NCBI RefSeq assembly: GCF_022846615.1
Contig: NZ_AP025637.1
Span: 3,745,001-3,809,000, forward strand
From: Roseomonas fluvialis
GTDB taxonomy: Bacteria > Pseudomonadota > Alphaproteobacteria > Acetobacterales > Acetobacteraceae
Length of the DNA stretch: 64,000 bases
Direction of reading: 5' to 3'
Position 1 is the stretch's first letter, and each line of letters begins with the position of its first letter. The notes under the pieces were generated by a model that did no database searches, was not told where the DNA came from, and worked only from the letters and a program-made list of their open reading frames with translations. The position numbers and the translations under genes were made by a program. Positions 42,297-54,412 of this stretch are shown here, one piece after another.

Positions 42297-42318
42297 CCAA
42301 GGGGCAACCGCCCCTTGG
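42297..42318. terminator. bidirectional hairpin between convergent genes
   Basis: CCAAGGGGC and GCCCCTTGG form a perfect 9-bp stem with an AACC loop, placed in the 66-bp gap between the stop codons of the SBP5 receptor and the Bug receptor. No T-run follows on either side, but the position suits termination for both genes. Confidence 0.6.
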
Positions 42319-42328
42319 ATCCGGGGAA

Positions 42329-43303
42329 CTAGTCCGCGCGGGCGCCGGAGGCGCGCACGGCTTCGCGCCAGCGCGTGCTCTCGGCAGCCACGAACGCCGG
42401 CAGGTCGGCGCGCGAAATCGGCATCGGGTCGAAGGCGCGCTCCCGGAACAGCGTGGCCAGCTCGGGGCCAGCGAGGGCGCGGCGCGTCTCGGCATCAATG
42501 CGCGCCACCACGGGCTCGGGCGTCGCGCGCAGCACGAACAACCCGGTCCAGTTCACCGACAGGAATCCGGGCAGCACCGAGGCGATCGGCGGCACGCCAG
42601 GCAGCGCGGCATTCTCCGCCTCCGACGCCGTGCCCAGCGCGCGGATCGCCCCGCCGCGCACCTGCGGCAAGGCGGTGCCGAGCCCGTCGAACATCATCGG
42701 CACATTGCCGGCCACCAGGTCCGTCATCGCCGGCGCGCTGCCGCGATAGGGCACATGCGTCATCTCCACGCCGACCGCGGCGCGGAACATCTCCCCCGTC
42801 AGGTGCAGCTGCGACCCGGTGCCGGAGGACGCGTAGTTCACCCGCCCCGGATTGGCGCGGATATGCGCGATCAGTTCCGGCAACGTCGTCATCGGCAATG
42901 CGCGCGGGTTCACGACCAGCACGTTGGGCTGCTGCGCCAGCATCGCAACCGGCGCGAAATCCGTATCCGGGTCGAAGGGCAGCCGCGCATACAGCGCCTT
43001 GTTGATGCAGATGAGCGACGCCGTCGCCACCAGCAGCGTATGGCCATCCGGTTCGGCCCGCGCGAAGGCCTCGCCCGCCACGGTGCCGCCCGCACCACCG
43101 CGGTTGTCGATCACGACCGGTTGGCCGAGCGCGACCGACAGCCTCTCCCCGATCGCCCGCGCCAGGATGTCGGTGGTGCCGCCGGCGGCGAAGGGCACCA
43201 GGATCCGGAAGGGGCGCGACGGAAAGGCCTGCGCGCGGGCAGGCGCGGACAACGAAGCGGCGCCGGCAAGCGCGAGCACGGCGCGGCGGTCGATCATCGG
43301 CAT
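42329..43303 (-). CDS. Bug-family tripartite tricarboxylate receptor (TctC-like)
   Basis: A 324-residue periplasmic binding protein. The signal peptide ends PARAQ (about 1-26). Bug landmarks are RPFRILVPFAAGGTTDILAR, VVIDNRGGAGGTVAGE, THVPYRGSAPAMTDLVAGNV and the SGTGSQLHL ligand loop. These bind small carboxylates for TctAB transporters or act as sensors; no TctAB is nearby. AGGAG upstream supports ATG 43303. It is the last gene of the long minus-strand run and lies 100 bp after the MmgE/PrpD gene. Confidence 0.93.
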   Translation of the reverse strand: MPMIDRRAVLALAGAASLSAPARAQAFPSRPFRILVPFAAGGTTDILARAIGERLSVALGQPVVIDNRGGAGGTVAGEAFARAEPDGHTLLVATASLICINKALYARLPFDPDTDFAPVAMLAQQPNVLVVNPRALPMTTLPELIAHIRANPGRVNYASSGTGSQLHLTGEMFRAAVGVEMTHVPYRGSAPAMTDLVAGNVPMMFDGLGTALPQVRGGAIRALGTASEAENAALPGVPPIASVLPGFLSVNWTGLFVLRATPEPVVARIDAETRRALAGPELATLFRERAFDPMPISRADLPAFVAAESTRWREAVRASGARAD

Positions 43304-43403
43304 GGCGTGGTCTCCTGGCGGGTGCCCGAGTCTACGCCTGTCGGGCACCGGCCGTGAACTGCCCCGCCGACCTGGCGACGGCAGTGCTAGGCGGCGAAAG
43401 GTG

Positions 43404-44717
43404 TCACGCGCCGCCGGCCGCGCTGTCACCAAGCACCGCGCTGCCGGGACGCGTCGCCGCCGCGCCATCCAGCATGGCGTGCAGCACCGCGCGCGCCGCG
43501 GCCTCGCCCACCACCGGTGCGGCGAAGCGCATCACCTTCGCGCGCACCGCCTCGTCACGCATCGGCAGGTCGGGATCGCCAGGCACACGATCCGCGCGCG
43601 CCTCCAGCACGCGCCCGTCGCGCAACGTCACGCGCAGCGCGGCACCACGGCGACCGGCCTGCGTGAGCGCGGCATCCTCCTCCAGCACCACCAGCGCCTC
43701 GATCCGCCGCAGAGCGGCATCCGCCAGCGTGGCATCGGTGTAGGCGGCCGGCCCGAGATCCCCCTGCACCAGCGCCGCCGCCACCGCCCAGGAGAGGCTG
43801 AACTGCGCCGTGATGGCGCTGCCTGGCGCGCGGTTGCCGGCGTAGCGCAGCGCCTCGGCATAGGTGGACAGCGTGACCCCGGCGACATCCTCGGCCGCGA
43901 TGCCGGCGCGCAGGTGGATCGCGGCCGCGGCGGCGTAATGCGCGTGGCGCACGCCGGCGAAGGGCTTGATGTAGGCGTCCTCGACCAGCCAGGCGCCGGG
44001 CGGTGCGACCACCGCCGGCGCCTCGAGCCCGAGCGCCACGCGCCGCGCCTCGGAGAAGCCGTCCTCCGGTGCATCCATTCCGGCCATCGCGCCAGCGGCG
44101 CACAGCGTTCCTAGCAACACCGCATGCGCCGGGTAGCTGTTGCGCCCGTCCATCCCCGCTGCAATCGGCGCATACATCGAGAACGGCACCTGGCAGCCCA
44201 CGAGGCGCACCGCGCGCGCCGCCGCATCCGCATCGCCGCCGGCGAGACGCACTGCCGCCGCGGCCGCACCGAACGCGTGCCAGGACCCGTCCACATGCAT
44301 GCCCGGCCGGATGCGCCAGGCCTCGCCGGCGCGCCCGCCGACCTCGTAGCCGAGGGTGAAGGCCGCCAGGGCCTCGCCGAGCGTCGCCCGGCCTTCCGCC
44401 AGCGCCGCGATGCACAGCGGCGCCACGGCCAGCGCGGGTCGCCCATGCGCGCGCGCGAGGCCTTCATTCGCCTCATCCCAGCACATCGCCGCCGCCAGCA
44501 CCGCGGCCGCTCCGGCCTGCGACAGCCCAGGCGCCACGCCGGGCAGGCGAATTGCGCCGGGCATCGTGGCGGCGATCGCCGACGCAAAGCCGCGCACCCG
44601 CGCATGGCCGAGCCCTGCGATCATGCAGCCGAGGCTGTCCGCGAGCAGCAGCCGCGCCTTGGCCGCCGCCGCGCTGCCGGGCGGCGCGCCATCCCAGGCG
44701 AAGGCAATGGCGCTCAT
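43404..44717 (-). CDS. MmgE/PrpD family protein
   Basis: A 437-residue protein of the 2-methylcitrate dehydratase/cis-aconitate decarboxylase fold. Landmarks are LLADSLGCMIAGLGH near the N-terminus, WDEANEGLARAHGRPALAVAPL carrying the family's active-site Asp/His region, HVDGSWHAFGAAAAA, and VEDAYIKPFAGVRHAHYAA with the Lys of the KPY/KPF motif. Family members dehydrate or isomerise hydroxy di- and tricarboxylates. The gene overlaps the upstream hydrolase gene by 4 bp. The carboxylate receptor downstream suggests uptake and use of a related acid, which is inference. Confidence 0.88.
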   Translation of the reverse strand: MSAIAFAWDGAPPGSAAAAKARLLLADSLGCMIAGLGHARVRGFASAIAATMPGAIRLPGVAPGLSQAGAAAVLAAAMCWDEANEGLARAHGRPALAVAPLCIAALAEGRATLGEALAAFTLGYEVGGRAGEAWRIRPGMHVDGSWHAFGAAAAAVRLAGGDADAAARAVRLVGCQVPFSMYAPIAAGMDGRNSYPAHAVLLGTLCAAGAMAGMDAPEDGFSEARRVALGLEAPAVVAPPGAWLVEDAYIKPFAGVRHAHYAAAAAIHLRAGIAAEDVAGVTLSTYAEALRYAGNRAPGSAITAQFSLSWAVAAALVQGDLGPAAYTDATLADAALRRIEALVVLEEDAALTQAGRRGAALRVTLRDGRVLEARADRVPGDPDLPMRDEAVRAKVMRFAAPVVGEAAARAVLHAMLDGAAATRPGSAVLGDSAAGGA

Positions 44718-45607
44718 GGCCGGCGCTCCGCGAGTGCTGCGCGGAAGAAGGCCACCGCATCGGCGGCGAAGTCGCGCAGGAAGGTGGCGCGATCGAGCCC
44801 CGGCGGATCGGCGCAAAGATAGGGAAGCGCGACGCGCCGTTCCGCATCGCAGGGCGGCATGAAGACCCAGTGGCCGGCCTCCGGCACCACGGTGGCCACG
44901 GGGTGGCCCGGCAGCAGCGGCGCGATTGCCTCGGTGTGATGCGGTTCACGCAGCACCGTATCGCCGCCGGCGCGCCACAGCCGCACCATCGTCCCGGGCG
45001 CCACCTCCGGGAAGCCCTCCGGCGCAAAGAGGAAGCCCAGCGCGGGCGCAGCGAGCATGACCGCCCGCACCCGCGCATCCGGCGCGCCGAAGGGCGCCAA
45101 TCCGGCGGCGGCCTCGAGCGCCGCCCGGCCGAAGGGCGACTGGCAGAGCCGCTCCTCGGGATGCGCGGCGCAGAGCGCGATCCAGCGTGACGGATCGGCG
45201 CGCCCGCCGATCAGCAGCAGCGCCGCCGTGCCGCCCGCCGAATAGCCGAACACCCCGATCCGCGCCGGATCGAGCCGATCGGGCTCGGCCGCCAGAACAT
45301 GGTCCAGCACGCGCGTCGCGTCGCGCGCGCGCGCCTGCATGCGCGCGAAGGCGTTGGGCGCGTTGCCATCCGCGGTCTGGGTGACCGCGACTGCGGCGAT
45401 GCCAGCCTGCGCCAGTGCCTGGCCGAGCGGCGCGTGGTCGATGAAGGCGCCGCCGGCGCCGTGCAACAGGACAACCAGCGGGGCGCGCGCATCGCCCGCG
45501 GGCAGCCACAACGCGCCGGCGAGCGGCGGCGTGCCGGGCACCTCGATCGCGACCTGCGCGCCCGCCGGAAATGCCAGCAGAAGCAGGATCAGCGTGCGGG
45601 CGATCAA
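44714..45607 (-). CDS. exported alpha/beta hydrolase (dienelactone hydrolase-like)
   Basis: A 297-residue serine hydrolase with an N-terminal signal peptide (1-17, MIARTLILLLLAFPAGA). Oxyanion residues lie in LLHGAGG, the nucleophile Ser123 in VFGYSAGGTAALL, and the catalytic His in PEAGHWVF; the acid is probably the Asp in RAGGDTVL. The overall plan matches the chlorophyllase/PET-hydrolase-like dienelactone hydrolase branch. It overlaps the cupin gene upstream and the MmgE gene downstream by 4 bp each, so it is part of a tight operon. Substrate unknown. Confidence 0.88.
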   Translation of the reverse strand: MIARTLILLLLAFPAGAQVAIEVPGTPPLAGALWLPAGDARAPLVVLLHGAGGAFIDHAPLGQALAQAGIAAVAVTQTADGNAPNAFARMQARARDATRVLDHVLAAEPDRLDPARIGVFGYSAGGTAALLLIGGRADPSRWIALCAAHPEERLCQSPFGRAALEAAAGLAPFGAPDARVRAVMLAAPALGFLFAPEGFPEVAPGTMVRLWRAGGDTVLREPHHTEAIAPLLPGHPVATVVPEAGHWVFMPPCDAERRVALPYLCADPPGLDRATFLRDFAADAVAFFRAALAERRP

Positions 45608-45930
45608 GCCTCGCCGCCTTCCGGCCCGTAGAAGATCACCCAGACCGCCAGGTCGTCGGTGAAATCCTCGAAGCGATGCTCGGCGCCCGCGGGCGCCCAG
45701 ACCAGGTCGCCTGGCGCGACCGGCGCGCGCGTGCCTTCGCAGACGAACCAGCCCTGGCCGCGCACCACCACATAGGCCTCGTCGCGCGTGTGCGGGGTTT
45801 GCGCATCGACGCCGCGCGGGGCGTACCAGCGGGCCTCGAAGGTGCCGTGCGCGAAGATGCGCGCAGAGAGCCGACCGGGCTCATTCGGCGTGGCGGCGGC
45901 CTCGGCGGCGGGGAAGACGTAGCGCGTCAT
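45604..45930 (-). CDS. small cupin-domain protein
   Basis: A 108-residue single-domain cupin. Motif 1 covers the strand TFEARWYAPRGVDAQTPHTRDEAYVVV with the H-x-x-x-E pair (His54 and Glu58 by my count), and motif 2 is APAGAEHRFEDF with a third His. This is a metal-binding beta barrel that may be an enzyme or sensor. I chose ATG 45930, since the frame upstream runs into non-coding sequence. It opens the cupin-hydrolase-MmgE set, 40 bp after the Nudix gene. Confidence 0.82.
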   Translation of the reverse strand: MTRYVFPAAEAAATPNEPGRLSARIFAHGTFEARWYAPRGVDAQTPHTRDEAYVVVRGQGWFVCEGTRAPVAPGDLVWAPAGAEHRFEDFTDDLAVWVIFYGPEGGEA

Positions 45931-45970
45931 GGCGCGATGCTGCGCGCCGGGGCGCGGCCGCGCAACAGGG

Positions 45971-46527
45971 TCAGAAGGTGATGCGCCCGGCCGACGCCAG
46001 CGCCAGCAGCAGCGACGCGACATGCGTGGATTGCTGCACCGCGCCCTCACGGACGATGCGCAGCACTTCGGCCAGCGGGATCAGTTCGACAGCGATCTCC
46101 TCGCCATTGTCGAAGGACTGCACGCCGACCGGCGCGGCGCCCAGCGCCAGGACGGTGTGCACGCGGTTGGTATGCGTCGCGGGGTTGGGGCGAAGGCTGA
46201 CCACGTGGCGGAACTCGCGCGCGCCGTGGCCGGTTTCCTCGAGGAATTCGCGCCGGCCCGCCGCGATGGCGTCGGCATCCTCGGCATCCATCACGCCGCC
46301 GGGGAGTTCGAGATGAACCTCGCCGGCGCCATGGCGGTACTGGCGGTTCATCACCAGCCGATCGTCGTCGGTGATCGCGACCACATGCACCCAGTCGCGG
46401 TATTCCAGCACGTAGAACGGGTCCACCACGTCGCCATTGGTGGCGACGCAGCTGTCGGCCCGCAGCCGGATCCAGCGATCCGCCAGCACGATACGGCTGG
46501 CGGTCACCGTCCAGGGCTTGAGCGCGG

Positions 46528-46531
<4 letters not shown>
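45971..46531 (-). CDS. Nudix hydrolase
   Basis: A 186-residue Nudix enzyme that hydrolyses a nucleoside diphosphate linked to another group. The Nudix box is [20 protein letters not shown] then [10 protein letters not shown], with the REFLEETG core intact and the spacing before it slightly longer than the standard pattern. [17 protein letters not shown] resembles ADP-ribose pyrophosphatase-type members. The ATG at 46531 overlaps the gcvP stop by 4 bp, so the enzyme is made from the glycine-riboswitch-controlled message. Confidence 0.9.
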
Positions 46532-49439
<2,908 letters not shown>

Positions 49440-49443
<4 letters not shown>

Positions 49444-49817
49444 GCGAGGGTGTCCACGAAGGCGGCGTAGGCGGTTTCGTCCATCAGCCCGTCCAGCGCG
49501 CCGGAGTCAGAGGTCTCGATCTTGAAGAACCAGCCATCGGTGGTCGGCGCGGCGTTGATCGCGCCGGGATTGTCGGCCAGCGCGCCATTCACCGCGACGA
49601 CCTTCCCCGCGATCGGCGCGTAGACGTCCGATGCGGCCTTCACGCTCTCCACCACCGCGATCGCCTCGCCGGCGGTGACCTCGCGGCCGATCTCGGGCAG
49701 GTCGACGAACACCACGTCGCCCAGCGCGTTCTGCGCATGGTCGGTGATGCCGATGGTGGCGACGCCGCCATCCAGCCGCACCCATTCATGGTCACTGGTG
49801 AATTTGGTCTCGGGCAT
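49440..49817 (-). CDS. gcvH: glycine cleavage system H protein
   Basis: A 125-residue lipoyl carrier that shuttles the aminomethyl group between P, T and L proteins. Lys60 in [17 protein letters not shown] is the lipoylation site; [13 protein letters not shown] and [10 protein letters not shown] are family landmarks. It lies 12 bp after gcvT and overlaps gcvP by 4 bp. Length is standard. Confidence 0.98.
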
Positions 49818-49829
49818 CGGTGCGGCTCC

Positions 49830-50939
49830 TCAGCGGGCGTAGCGGTGGGGAACAAAGGGCATGGGCGCGACGCGGGCCGGCAAGGGCTTGCCGCGCACCA
49901 TGAGTTCGAGGGGCGTGCCGTCGCCGGCGTGTTCGCGCGCGACGTAGCCCATGGCCATGGGGCCGCCCAGCGAAGGGCCGAAGCCACCGGATGTGATCTC
50001 GCCGATGGCGTCACCCGATGGCGCGTGAACGGGCGTGTGGCCCCGCGCGGGCTGGCGGCCCTCCGGGCGGATGCCCACGCGCAGGCGCCTGGTGCCGTTC
50101 GCCAGCTCGTCGCGCACGCGCTCGGCACCCGGGAAATTCCATTCCGTGCGGCGGCGCTTGCCGATCGTCCAGGTCAGCGCGGCCTCGACCGCGCTGGTCG
50201 TCTCGTCGATGTCGTTGCCGTAGAGGCAGAGGCCCGCTTCCAGCCGCAGCGAATCGCGCGCGCCGAGCCCGGCCGGCTGCACGCCCGGCAGCGCCAGCAG
50301 CGCACGGGCGAAGCGCTCGGCATCCTCGGCGGGCACCGAGACTTCCACGCCATCCTCGCCGGTATAGCCGGAGCGCGAGACCAGCGCCGGCACGCCCGCT
50401 ATGGTGAAGGCGCCCACGCTCATGAAGGAAAGCGCCGCGATGCCCGGCGCAAGGGTCGCGATGGCGGCGACGGCCTGCGGGCCCTGCAGCGCGATCAGCG
50501 CGCGGTCCGGCATCGGCTTCAGCGTCACGCCGGCCGGCAGCAATGACTCGATGCGTGGCAGATCCAGGTGCTTGCGGCTGGCATTGACCACCAGGAACAG
50601 CCGGTCGCCGAGGTTCGCGACCATGAAATCGTCCAGGATGCCGCCGTCGTCGAGCGTCAGAAGGCCGTATTTCTGCCGGCCCGGCTTCAGCACCTGCACA
50701 TCGGCCGGCGTGGCACGTTCCAGCGCGGCGGCCGCGCCCTCGCCCACCAATTCCGCCTGGCCCATGTGCGAGACATCGAACAGCGACGCCGCGGCCCGGC
50801 AGTGCAGGTGTTCGGCCATGATGCCGGCGGGGTACTGCACGGGCATCATGTAGCCCGCGAAGGGCACCATGCGCCCGCCCAGTTCGCGGTGCAGGCCCGC
50901 GAGGGGCGTTTCCAGCAGGGACTCGGTCGAATCGGCCAC
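49830..50939 (-). CDS. gcvT: aminomethyltransferase, glycine cleavage T protein
   Basis: A 369-residue tetrahydrofolate-dependent enzyme that releases ammonia from the GcvH-bound intermediate and forms methylene-THF. Visible landmarks are GRMVPFAGYMMPVQYPAG, the DVSHMGQ strand, DDGGILDDFMVA and SRSGYTGEDGVEVSV with its folate contacts. Translation starts at GTG 50939 with GGGAGG five bases upstream, directly behind a hairpin and the glycine riboswitch. It is the first gene of the operon. Confidence 0.97.
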   Translation of the reverse strand: MADSTESLLETPLAGLHRELGGRMVPFAGYMMPVQYPAGIMAEHLHCRAAASLFDVSHMGQAELVGEGAAAALERATPADVQVLKPGRQKYGLLTLDDGGILDDFMVANLGDRLFLVVNASRKHLDLPRIESLLPAGVTLKPMPDRALIALQGPQAVAAIATLAPGIAALSFMSVGAFTIAGVPALVSRSGYTGEDGVEVSVPAEDAERFARALLALPGVQPAGLGARDSLRLEAGLCLYGNDIDETTSAVEAALTWTIGKRRRTEWNFPGAERVRDELANGTRRLRVGIRPEGRQPARGHTPVHAPSGDAIGEITSGGFGPSLGGPMAMGYVAREHAGDGTPLELMVRGKPLPARVAPMPFVPHRYAR

Positions 50940-50948
50940 GGTGCCTCC

Positions 50949-50963
50949 CGCCGCATCGCGGCG
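50949..50963 (-). promoter_or_regulatory. hairpin abutting the gcvT ribosome binding site
   Basis: CGCCGC and GCGGCG form a perfect 6-bp stem with a 3-nt loop immediately upstream of and touching the GGGAGG of gcvT. It lies between the second glycine aptamer and the start codon. It may be part of the expression platform, exposing or hiding the binding site. Confidence 0.5.
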
Positions 50964-50983
50964 ATTGGGGTTCAGTTCCGTGG

Positions 50984-51173
50984 CCCCCCTCTGTCGGATG
51001 GACCTGAGAGATTCGGCGGGGGCGTTGGCCTCGCCTTACTCCGTCGGTGCCGCGGCGAACGTGCCACGGGCTTTCCAGAGGCCCCTTCCCCGCGCGGCCC
51101 TTCTGCCTGAGCGTTTCCGGGGGCCGGTTGCGCCTTCGGCGGGGGTGTCGCCACCCCTCTCTCCCGCGCGGGA
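50984..51173 (-). ncRNA. tandem glycine riboswitch
   Basis: Two consecutive glycine aptamers are read on the minus strand before gcvT. Aptamer 1 (about 51173-51083) has GGGAGAG, CGCCGAAGGCGCAACC and AAACGCTCAGGCAGA. Aptamer 2 (about 51082-50986) has CTCTGGAAAGC, CACCGACGGAG in the core, AATCTCTCAGG and the closing GACAGAGGGGG, whose CAGAGG pairs with CCTCTG at its start. This element normally turns the glycine cleavage operon on when glycine is plentiful. Boundaries are within about 5 bases. Confidence 0.93.
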
Positions 51174-51379
51174 TCTGCGGGGTGCGCCTTCCTGACAGAT
51201 CGCCCGCCCGGGCGCAACGACGCAGGTGGTCACAGTGCCTGCGTAAGAATGCGCGTTTTGGCGCATGCACGACGTCTGGCGCCGGCCTGCACCCCCAACC
51301 TAGCCGCCAGCAACGACAACATCGTCGTATGCGCGGCCGGTGGGGCTGCGGGCCGGTGTCGGAGTCGTCAAAGCAACTC
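51174..51379. other. intergenic region upstream of the glycine riboswitch
   Basis: About 206 bp between the riboswitch and the stop codon of the lipoprotein gene. It should contain the gcv promoter (minus strand). A small inverted repeat ATGCGC/GCGCAT (51249-51254 and 51261-51266) with a T-rich loop is present. No gene was found. Confidence 0.5.
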
Positions 51380-51922
51380 TCAGCGCGCCCCGCGGCGGCG
51401 GTTCAGCGCGAGTTGCTCGGGCGTAAGCTGGAAGGACAACCGGACGTTGTGATTCTCCACCAGGCGTTCTTCCGCGGGGAAGGGCAGCACGACAGGCGTG
51501 CTCGCGATCCGCACGCGATTCGCGTTCGGCCCGAACTCGGCGGGCGTCAGGAACTCCCGCCTGTCGATGACCTGGCCGTCATTCGCGTCGGTCACGGCGA
51601 TGAACCAGGGCAGGGTAACGCGTGGGACGGTCGCGACGGGGCCGCGCTCGACATCGAAGATCGCGCTGATGCTGACATTCACGCCGTCGCGCCGGCGGGT
51701 GTAGTCGCAGCTCGCGTTGAAGCCGATCAGCCTGGCGTCGCTGATCATGGAGGCGATGTCGGGCACCGCACCGTCGCGATGGCGCGTGAGATCCGCGCCA
51801 TCCGCGAGGATGGTGATGCGCGGGCATGGCGCGGGCGGCGCATTGGACAGGCTGGGCCCGCCTCCGCCGCAGCCCGCCAGCATCGCCGCTGCCATGACGC
51901 CAAGTGCCGCCTTGCGCCGCAT
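51380..51922 (-). CDS. lipoprotein of unknown function
   Basis: A 180-residue envelope protein. The signal peptide [18 protein letters not shown] ends in a clear lipobox with lipidated Cys18, followed by GGGG. The mature part has [16 protein letters not shown], a second half with FDVERGP and [12 protein letters not shown], and a C-terminal [16 protein letters not shown]. Two further cysteines (about 34 and 72) may pair. I recognise a pattern common to small alphaproteobacterial envelope lipoproteins but no functional family. I chose ATG 51922 for the signal. It is divergent from ispH. Confidence 0.82.
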   Translation of the reverse strand: MRRKAALGVMAAAMLAGCGGGGPSLSNAPPAPCPRITILADGADLTRHRDGAVPDIASMISDARLIGFNASCDYTRRRDGVNVSISAIFDVERGPVATVPRVTLPWFIAVTDANDGQVIDRREFLTPAEFGPNANRVRIASTPVVLPFPAEERLVENHNVRLSFQLTPEQLALNRRRGAR

Positions 51923-52023
51923 GCAAACCACCTTTCCATCCCCCTTTGACCCGGGGCGCCCCATCTATAGTGTGCCGCCCGCCCTGGGCAGGGAGCAACC
52001 TGCCCGCCCCTGCAGGCCAATCC

Positions 52024-52980
52024 ATGACAGTCCAGAAGCCCCGCCTTCACGTCCTGCTCGCCGGTCCGCGCGGCTTCTGCGCCGGGGTGGACCGCGCCAT
52101 CAAGATTGTCGAGGAGGCGCTGAAGCGCCACGGCGCGCCTGTCTACGTGCGCCATGAGATCGTGCACAACCGCTTCGTGGTGGAAGGCCTCGAACGCCAG
52201 GGCGCGATCTTCGTGGAGGAACTCTCGGAAGTGCCCGATGACGGGCAGCCGGTGATCTTCTCGGCGCATGGCGTGCCGAAATCGGTGCCGGCGGAAGCCG
52301 CGCAGCGCGAGATGTACTTCCTCGACGCCACCTGCCCGCTGGTCAGCAAGGTGCACCGCGAGGCCGAACGCCACCACGCGCGCGGGCGCCACCTGCTGCT
52401 GATCGGCCATGCCGGCCATCCGGAGGTGGTGGGCACCATGGGCCAGTTGTCGGACGGCGCGGTCACGCTGGTCGAGGACGCCGAGGCGGCGCGTGCCCTG
52501 CAGCCGCCGGCCGGCGTGGAACTCGCCTATACGACGCAGACCACCCTGTCGGTCGACGACACCGCCGAGATCGTCGCCATCCTGCGTGACCGCTTCCCCG
52601 CCATCGAGGGCCCCGCCAAGGAGGACATCTGCTACGCCACCACCAACCGCCAGGCGGCGGTGAAGTCGGTGGCGGCGCGGTCGGACCTCGTGATCGTGGT
52701 GGGCGCGCCGAATTCGTCGAATTCGGTGCGCCTGCGCGAAGTCGCGGAACGATCAGGCGCGCCGCGGGCGGTGATGGTGCAGCGTGGCGCCGAACTCGAC
52801 CCCGCCATCGCCGATGGCTGCGCCACCATCGGCATCACGGCCGGCGCCTCCGCGCCCGAATTGCTGGTGCAGGAGGTATTGGCCCGCCTGCGCGACCGCT
52901 TCGAGGTGAGCGTGGAGGAAGTGACGGTGGCGACCGAGGACATCGTCTTCCGTATCCCGCGCATGCGCGCCGTGGCCTGA
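52024..52980 (+). CDS. ispH: 4-hydroxy-3-methylbut-2-enyl diphosphate reductase
   Basis: A 318-residue iron-sulfur enzyme, the last step of the MEP isoprenoid pathway, giving IPP and DMAPP. Cluster ligands are Cys19 ([11 protein letters not shown]), Cys104 ([12 protein letters not shown]) and Cys203 ([11 protein letters not shown]). The proton-transfer Glu134 is in GHPEVVG, and the substrate Thr is in [16 protein letters not shown] and TATAGT occur 73-50 bp upstream, but with only a 14-bp spacer. It overlaps thrB at TGATG. The ispH-thrB-rnhA order is common in alphaproteobacteria. Confidence 0.98.
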   Translation: MTVQKPRLHVLLAGPRGFCAGVDRAIKIVEEALKRHGAPVYVRHEIVHNRFVVEGLERQGAIFVEELSEVPDDGQPVIFSAHGVPKSVPAEAAQREMYFLDATCPLVSKVHREAERHHARGRHLLLIGHAGHPEVVGTMGQLSDGAVTLVEDAEAARALQPPAGVELAYTTQTTLSVDDTAEIVAILRDRFPAIEGPAKEDICYATTNRQAAVKSVAARSDLVIVVGAPNSSNSVRLREVAERSGAPRAVMVQRGAELDPAIADGCATIGITAGASAPELLVQEVLARLRDRFEVSVEEVTVATEDIVFRIPRMRAVA

Positions 52981-53960
52981 TGGCGGTCTATACGGAAGTC
53001 TCGGACGAGGCGCTGCGCACCTTCCTGGCGGATTACGCGCTGGGTGAACTGCTCGCCTTCCGCGGCATCGCGGAGGGGGTGGAGAATTCCAACTACGCGC
53101 TGAAGACCGAGGCCGGCGATTTCATCCTTACGCTGTACGAAAAGCGCGTCGATCCAGCGGAGCTGCCTTATTTCCTCGGGCTGATGGACCACCTGGCGGG
53201 GCGCGGCCTCGCCTGCCCGACGCCGGTGGCTGGGCGCGACGGTGCGGCGCTGCGCAGCCTGGCGGGGCGGCCGGCGGCAATCGTGACCTTTCTGCCCGGC
53301 GTCTGGCCGCGGCGCGTGCGGCCGGAGCACTGCGCGCCGCTGGGGCGCGCGCTGGCCGAACTGCATGTGGCCGGCGACGGCTTCGCGATGGCGCGGCCCA
53401 ATGCGCTCGGCCCCGCGGGCTGGGCGCCGCTGCTCGATGGCTGCCGCGCGCGCGGGGACGAGGTGCAGCCGGGCCTGGTCGCGGAACTCGACGCGGCGCT
53501 GGCGGGCATCCTGGCAGCCTGGCCCCGCAAGGGTGCGCTGCACCGCGGGCAGATCCATGCGGATCTGTTCCCCGACAATGTCTTCTTCCTGCCGGGCGCG
53601 GATGCGCGGCCGCGCGTGTCGGGGCTGATCGACTTCTACTTCGCCTGCACCGACCTGCTCGCCTACGACGTCGCGGTCTGCCTGAACGCCTGGTGCTTCG
53701 AGCCCGACTACGCCTTCAACGTGACGAAGGCGCGCGCGCTGGTGTCGGCCTATGACGCGGTGCGGCCCCTGTCGCCGGCAGAGCGCACGGCGCTGCCGGT
53801 GCTCTGCCGTGGTGCTGCGCTGCGCTTCCTGCTCACGCGCCTGTACGACTGGACGCATACGCCACCGGGCGCGCTGGTCACGCGCAAGGATCCGCTGGAA
53901 TACCTGCGCAAGCTGCGCTTCTTCGGCCAGGCCGGCAGCGCGGCCGCGATCGGCGCATGA
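52980..53960 (+). CDS. thrB: homoserine kinase (APH-fold type)
   Basis: A 326-residue kinase of the aminoglycoside-phosphotransferase fold that phosphorylates homoserine in threonine synthesis. Landmarks are [32 protein letters not shown], the catalytic loop [16 protein letters not shown] (His-x-Asp...Asn) and the metal-binding [13 protein letters not shown]. It starts with the ATG overlapping the ispH stop and ends 4 bp into rnhA, so the three are translated together. Confidence 0.95.
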   Translation: MAVYTEVSDEALRTFLADYALGELLAFRGIAEGVENSNYALKTEAGDFILTLYEKRVDPAELPYFLGLMDHLAGRGLACPTPVAGRDGAALRSLAGRPAAIVTFLPGVWPRRVRPEHCAPLGRALAELHVAGDGFAMARPNALGPAGWAPLLDGCRARGDEVQPGLVAELDAALAGILAAWPRKGALHRGQIHADLFPDNVFFLPGADARPRVSGLIDFYFACTDLLAYDVAVCLNAWCFEPDYAFNVTKARALVSAYDAVRPLSPAERTALPVLCRGAALRFLLTRLYDWTHTPPGALVTRKDPLEYLRKLRFFGQAGSAAAIGA

Positions 53961-54409
53961 GTGCCGATCCGCGCCCACTGGTCGAGATCTGGACCGATGG
54001 CGGCTGCAAGCCCAACCCCGGCCCGGGTGGGTGGGCGGCCATCCTGAAGTTCGGCGAGCACGAGCGCGAACTATCCGGCGGCGAGCCCGAGACCACGAAC
54101 AACCGCATGGAACTCACCGCCGCCATCATGTCGCTGGAGGCGCTGAAGAAGCCCTGTATCGTCGCGCTTCACACCGACAGCCAATACGTGCGCGACGGCA
54201 TCAGCCGCTGGATCCATGGCTGGGTGCGCAGCAACTGGCGCAACGCGGCGAAGGAGCCGGTGAAGAACATGGACCTGTGGCAGCGCCTGCTGGCGGCGGC
54301 GAAGCCGCACCAGGTCGAGTGGAAATGGGTACGCGGCCATGCCGGAGACCCGATGAACGAACGCGCCGATGCGCTGGCGACCGCCGCGCGGGATGCGGCG
54401 GCGGGCTGA
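53957..54409 (+). CDS. rnhA: ribonuclease HI
   Basis: A 150-residue endonuclease that degrades the RNA strand of RNA-DNA hybrids. Asp14 in [17 protein letters not shown] is the first catalytic acid; [10 protein letters not shown] carries the Glu, [12 protein letters not shown] the second Asp, and the C-terminal [12 protein letters not shown] the last Asp with KWVRGHAG before it. It is full length. It overlaps thrB by 4 bp and is convergent with the next gene, only 3 bp between stops. Confidence 0.97.
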   Translation: MSADPRPLVEIWTDGGCKPNPGPGGWAAILKFGEHERELSGGEPETTNNRMELTAAIMSLEALKKPCIVALHTDSQYVRDGISRWIHGWVRSNWRNAAKEPVKNMDLWQRLLAAAKPHQVEWKWVRGHAGDPMNERADALATAARDAAAG

Positions 54410-54412
54410 GGC

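Noticed and set aside
51946-51971. TTGACC and TATAGT as an ispH promoter
   Set aside because: The spacer is only 14 bp, too short for a confident sigma70 promoter, so it is mentioned only in the ispH entry.
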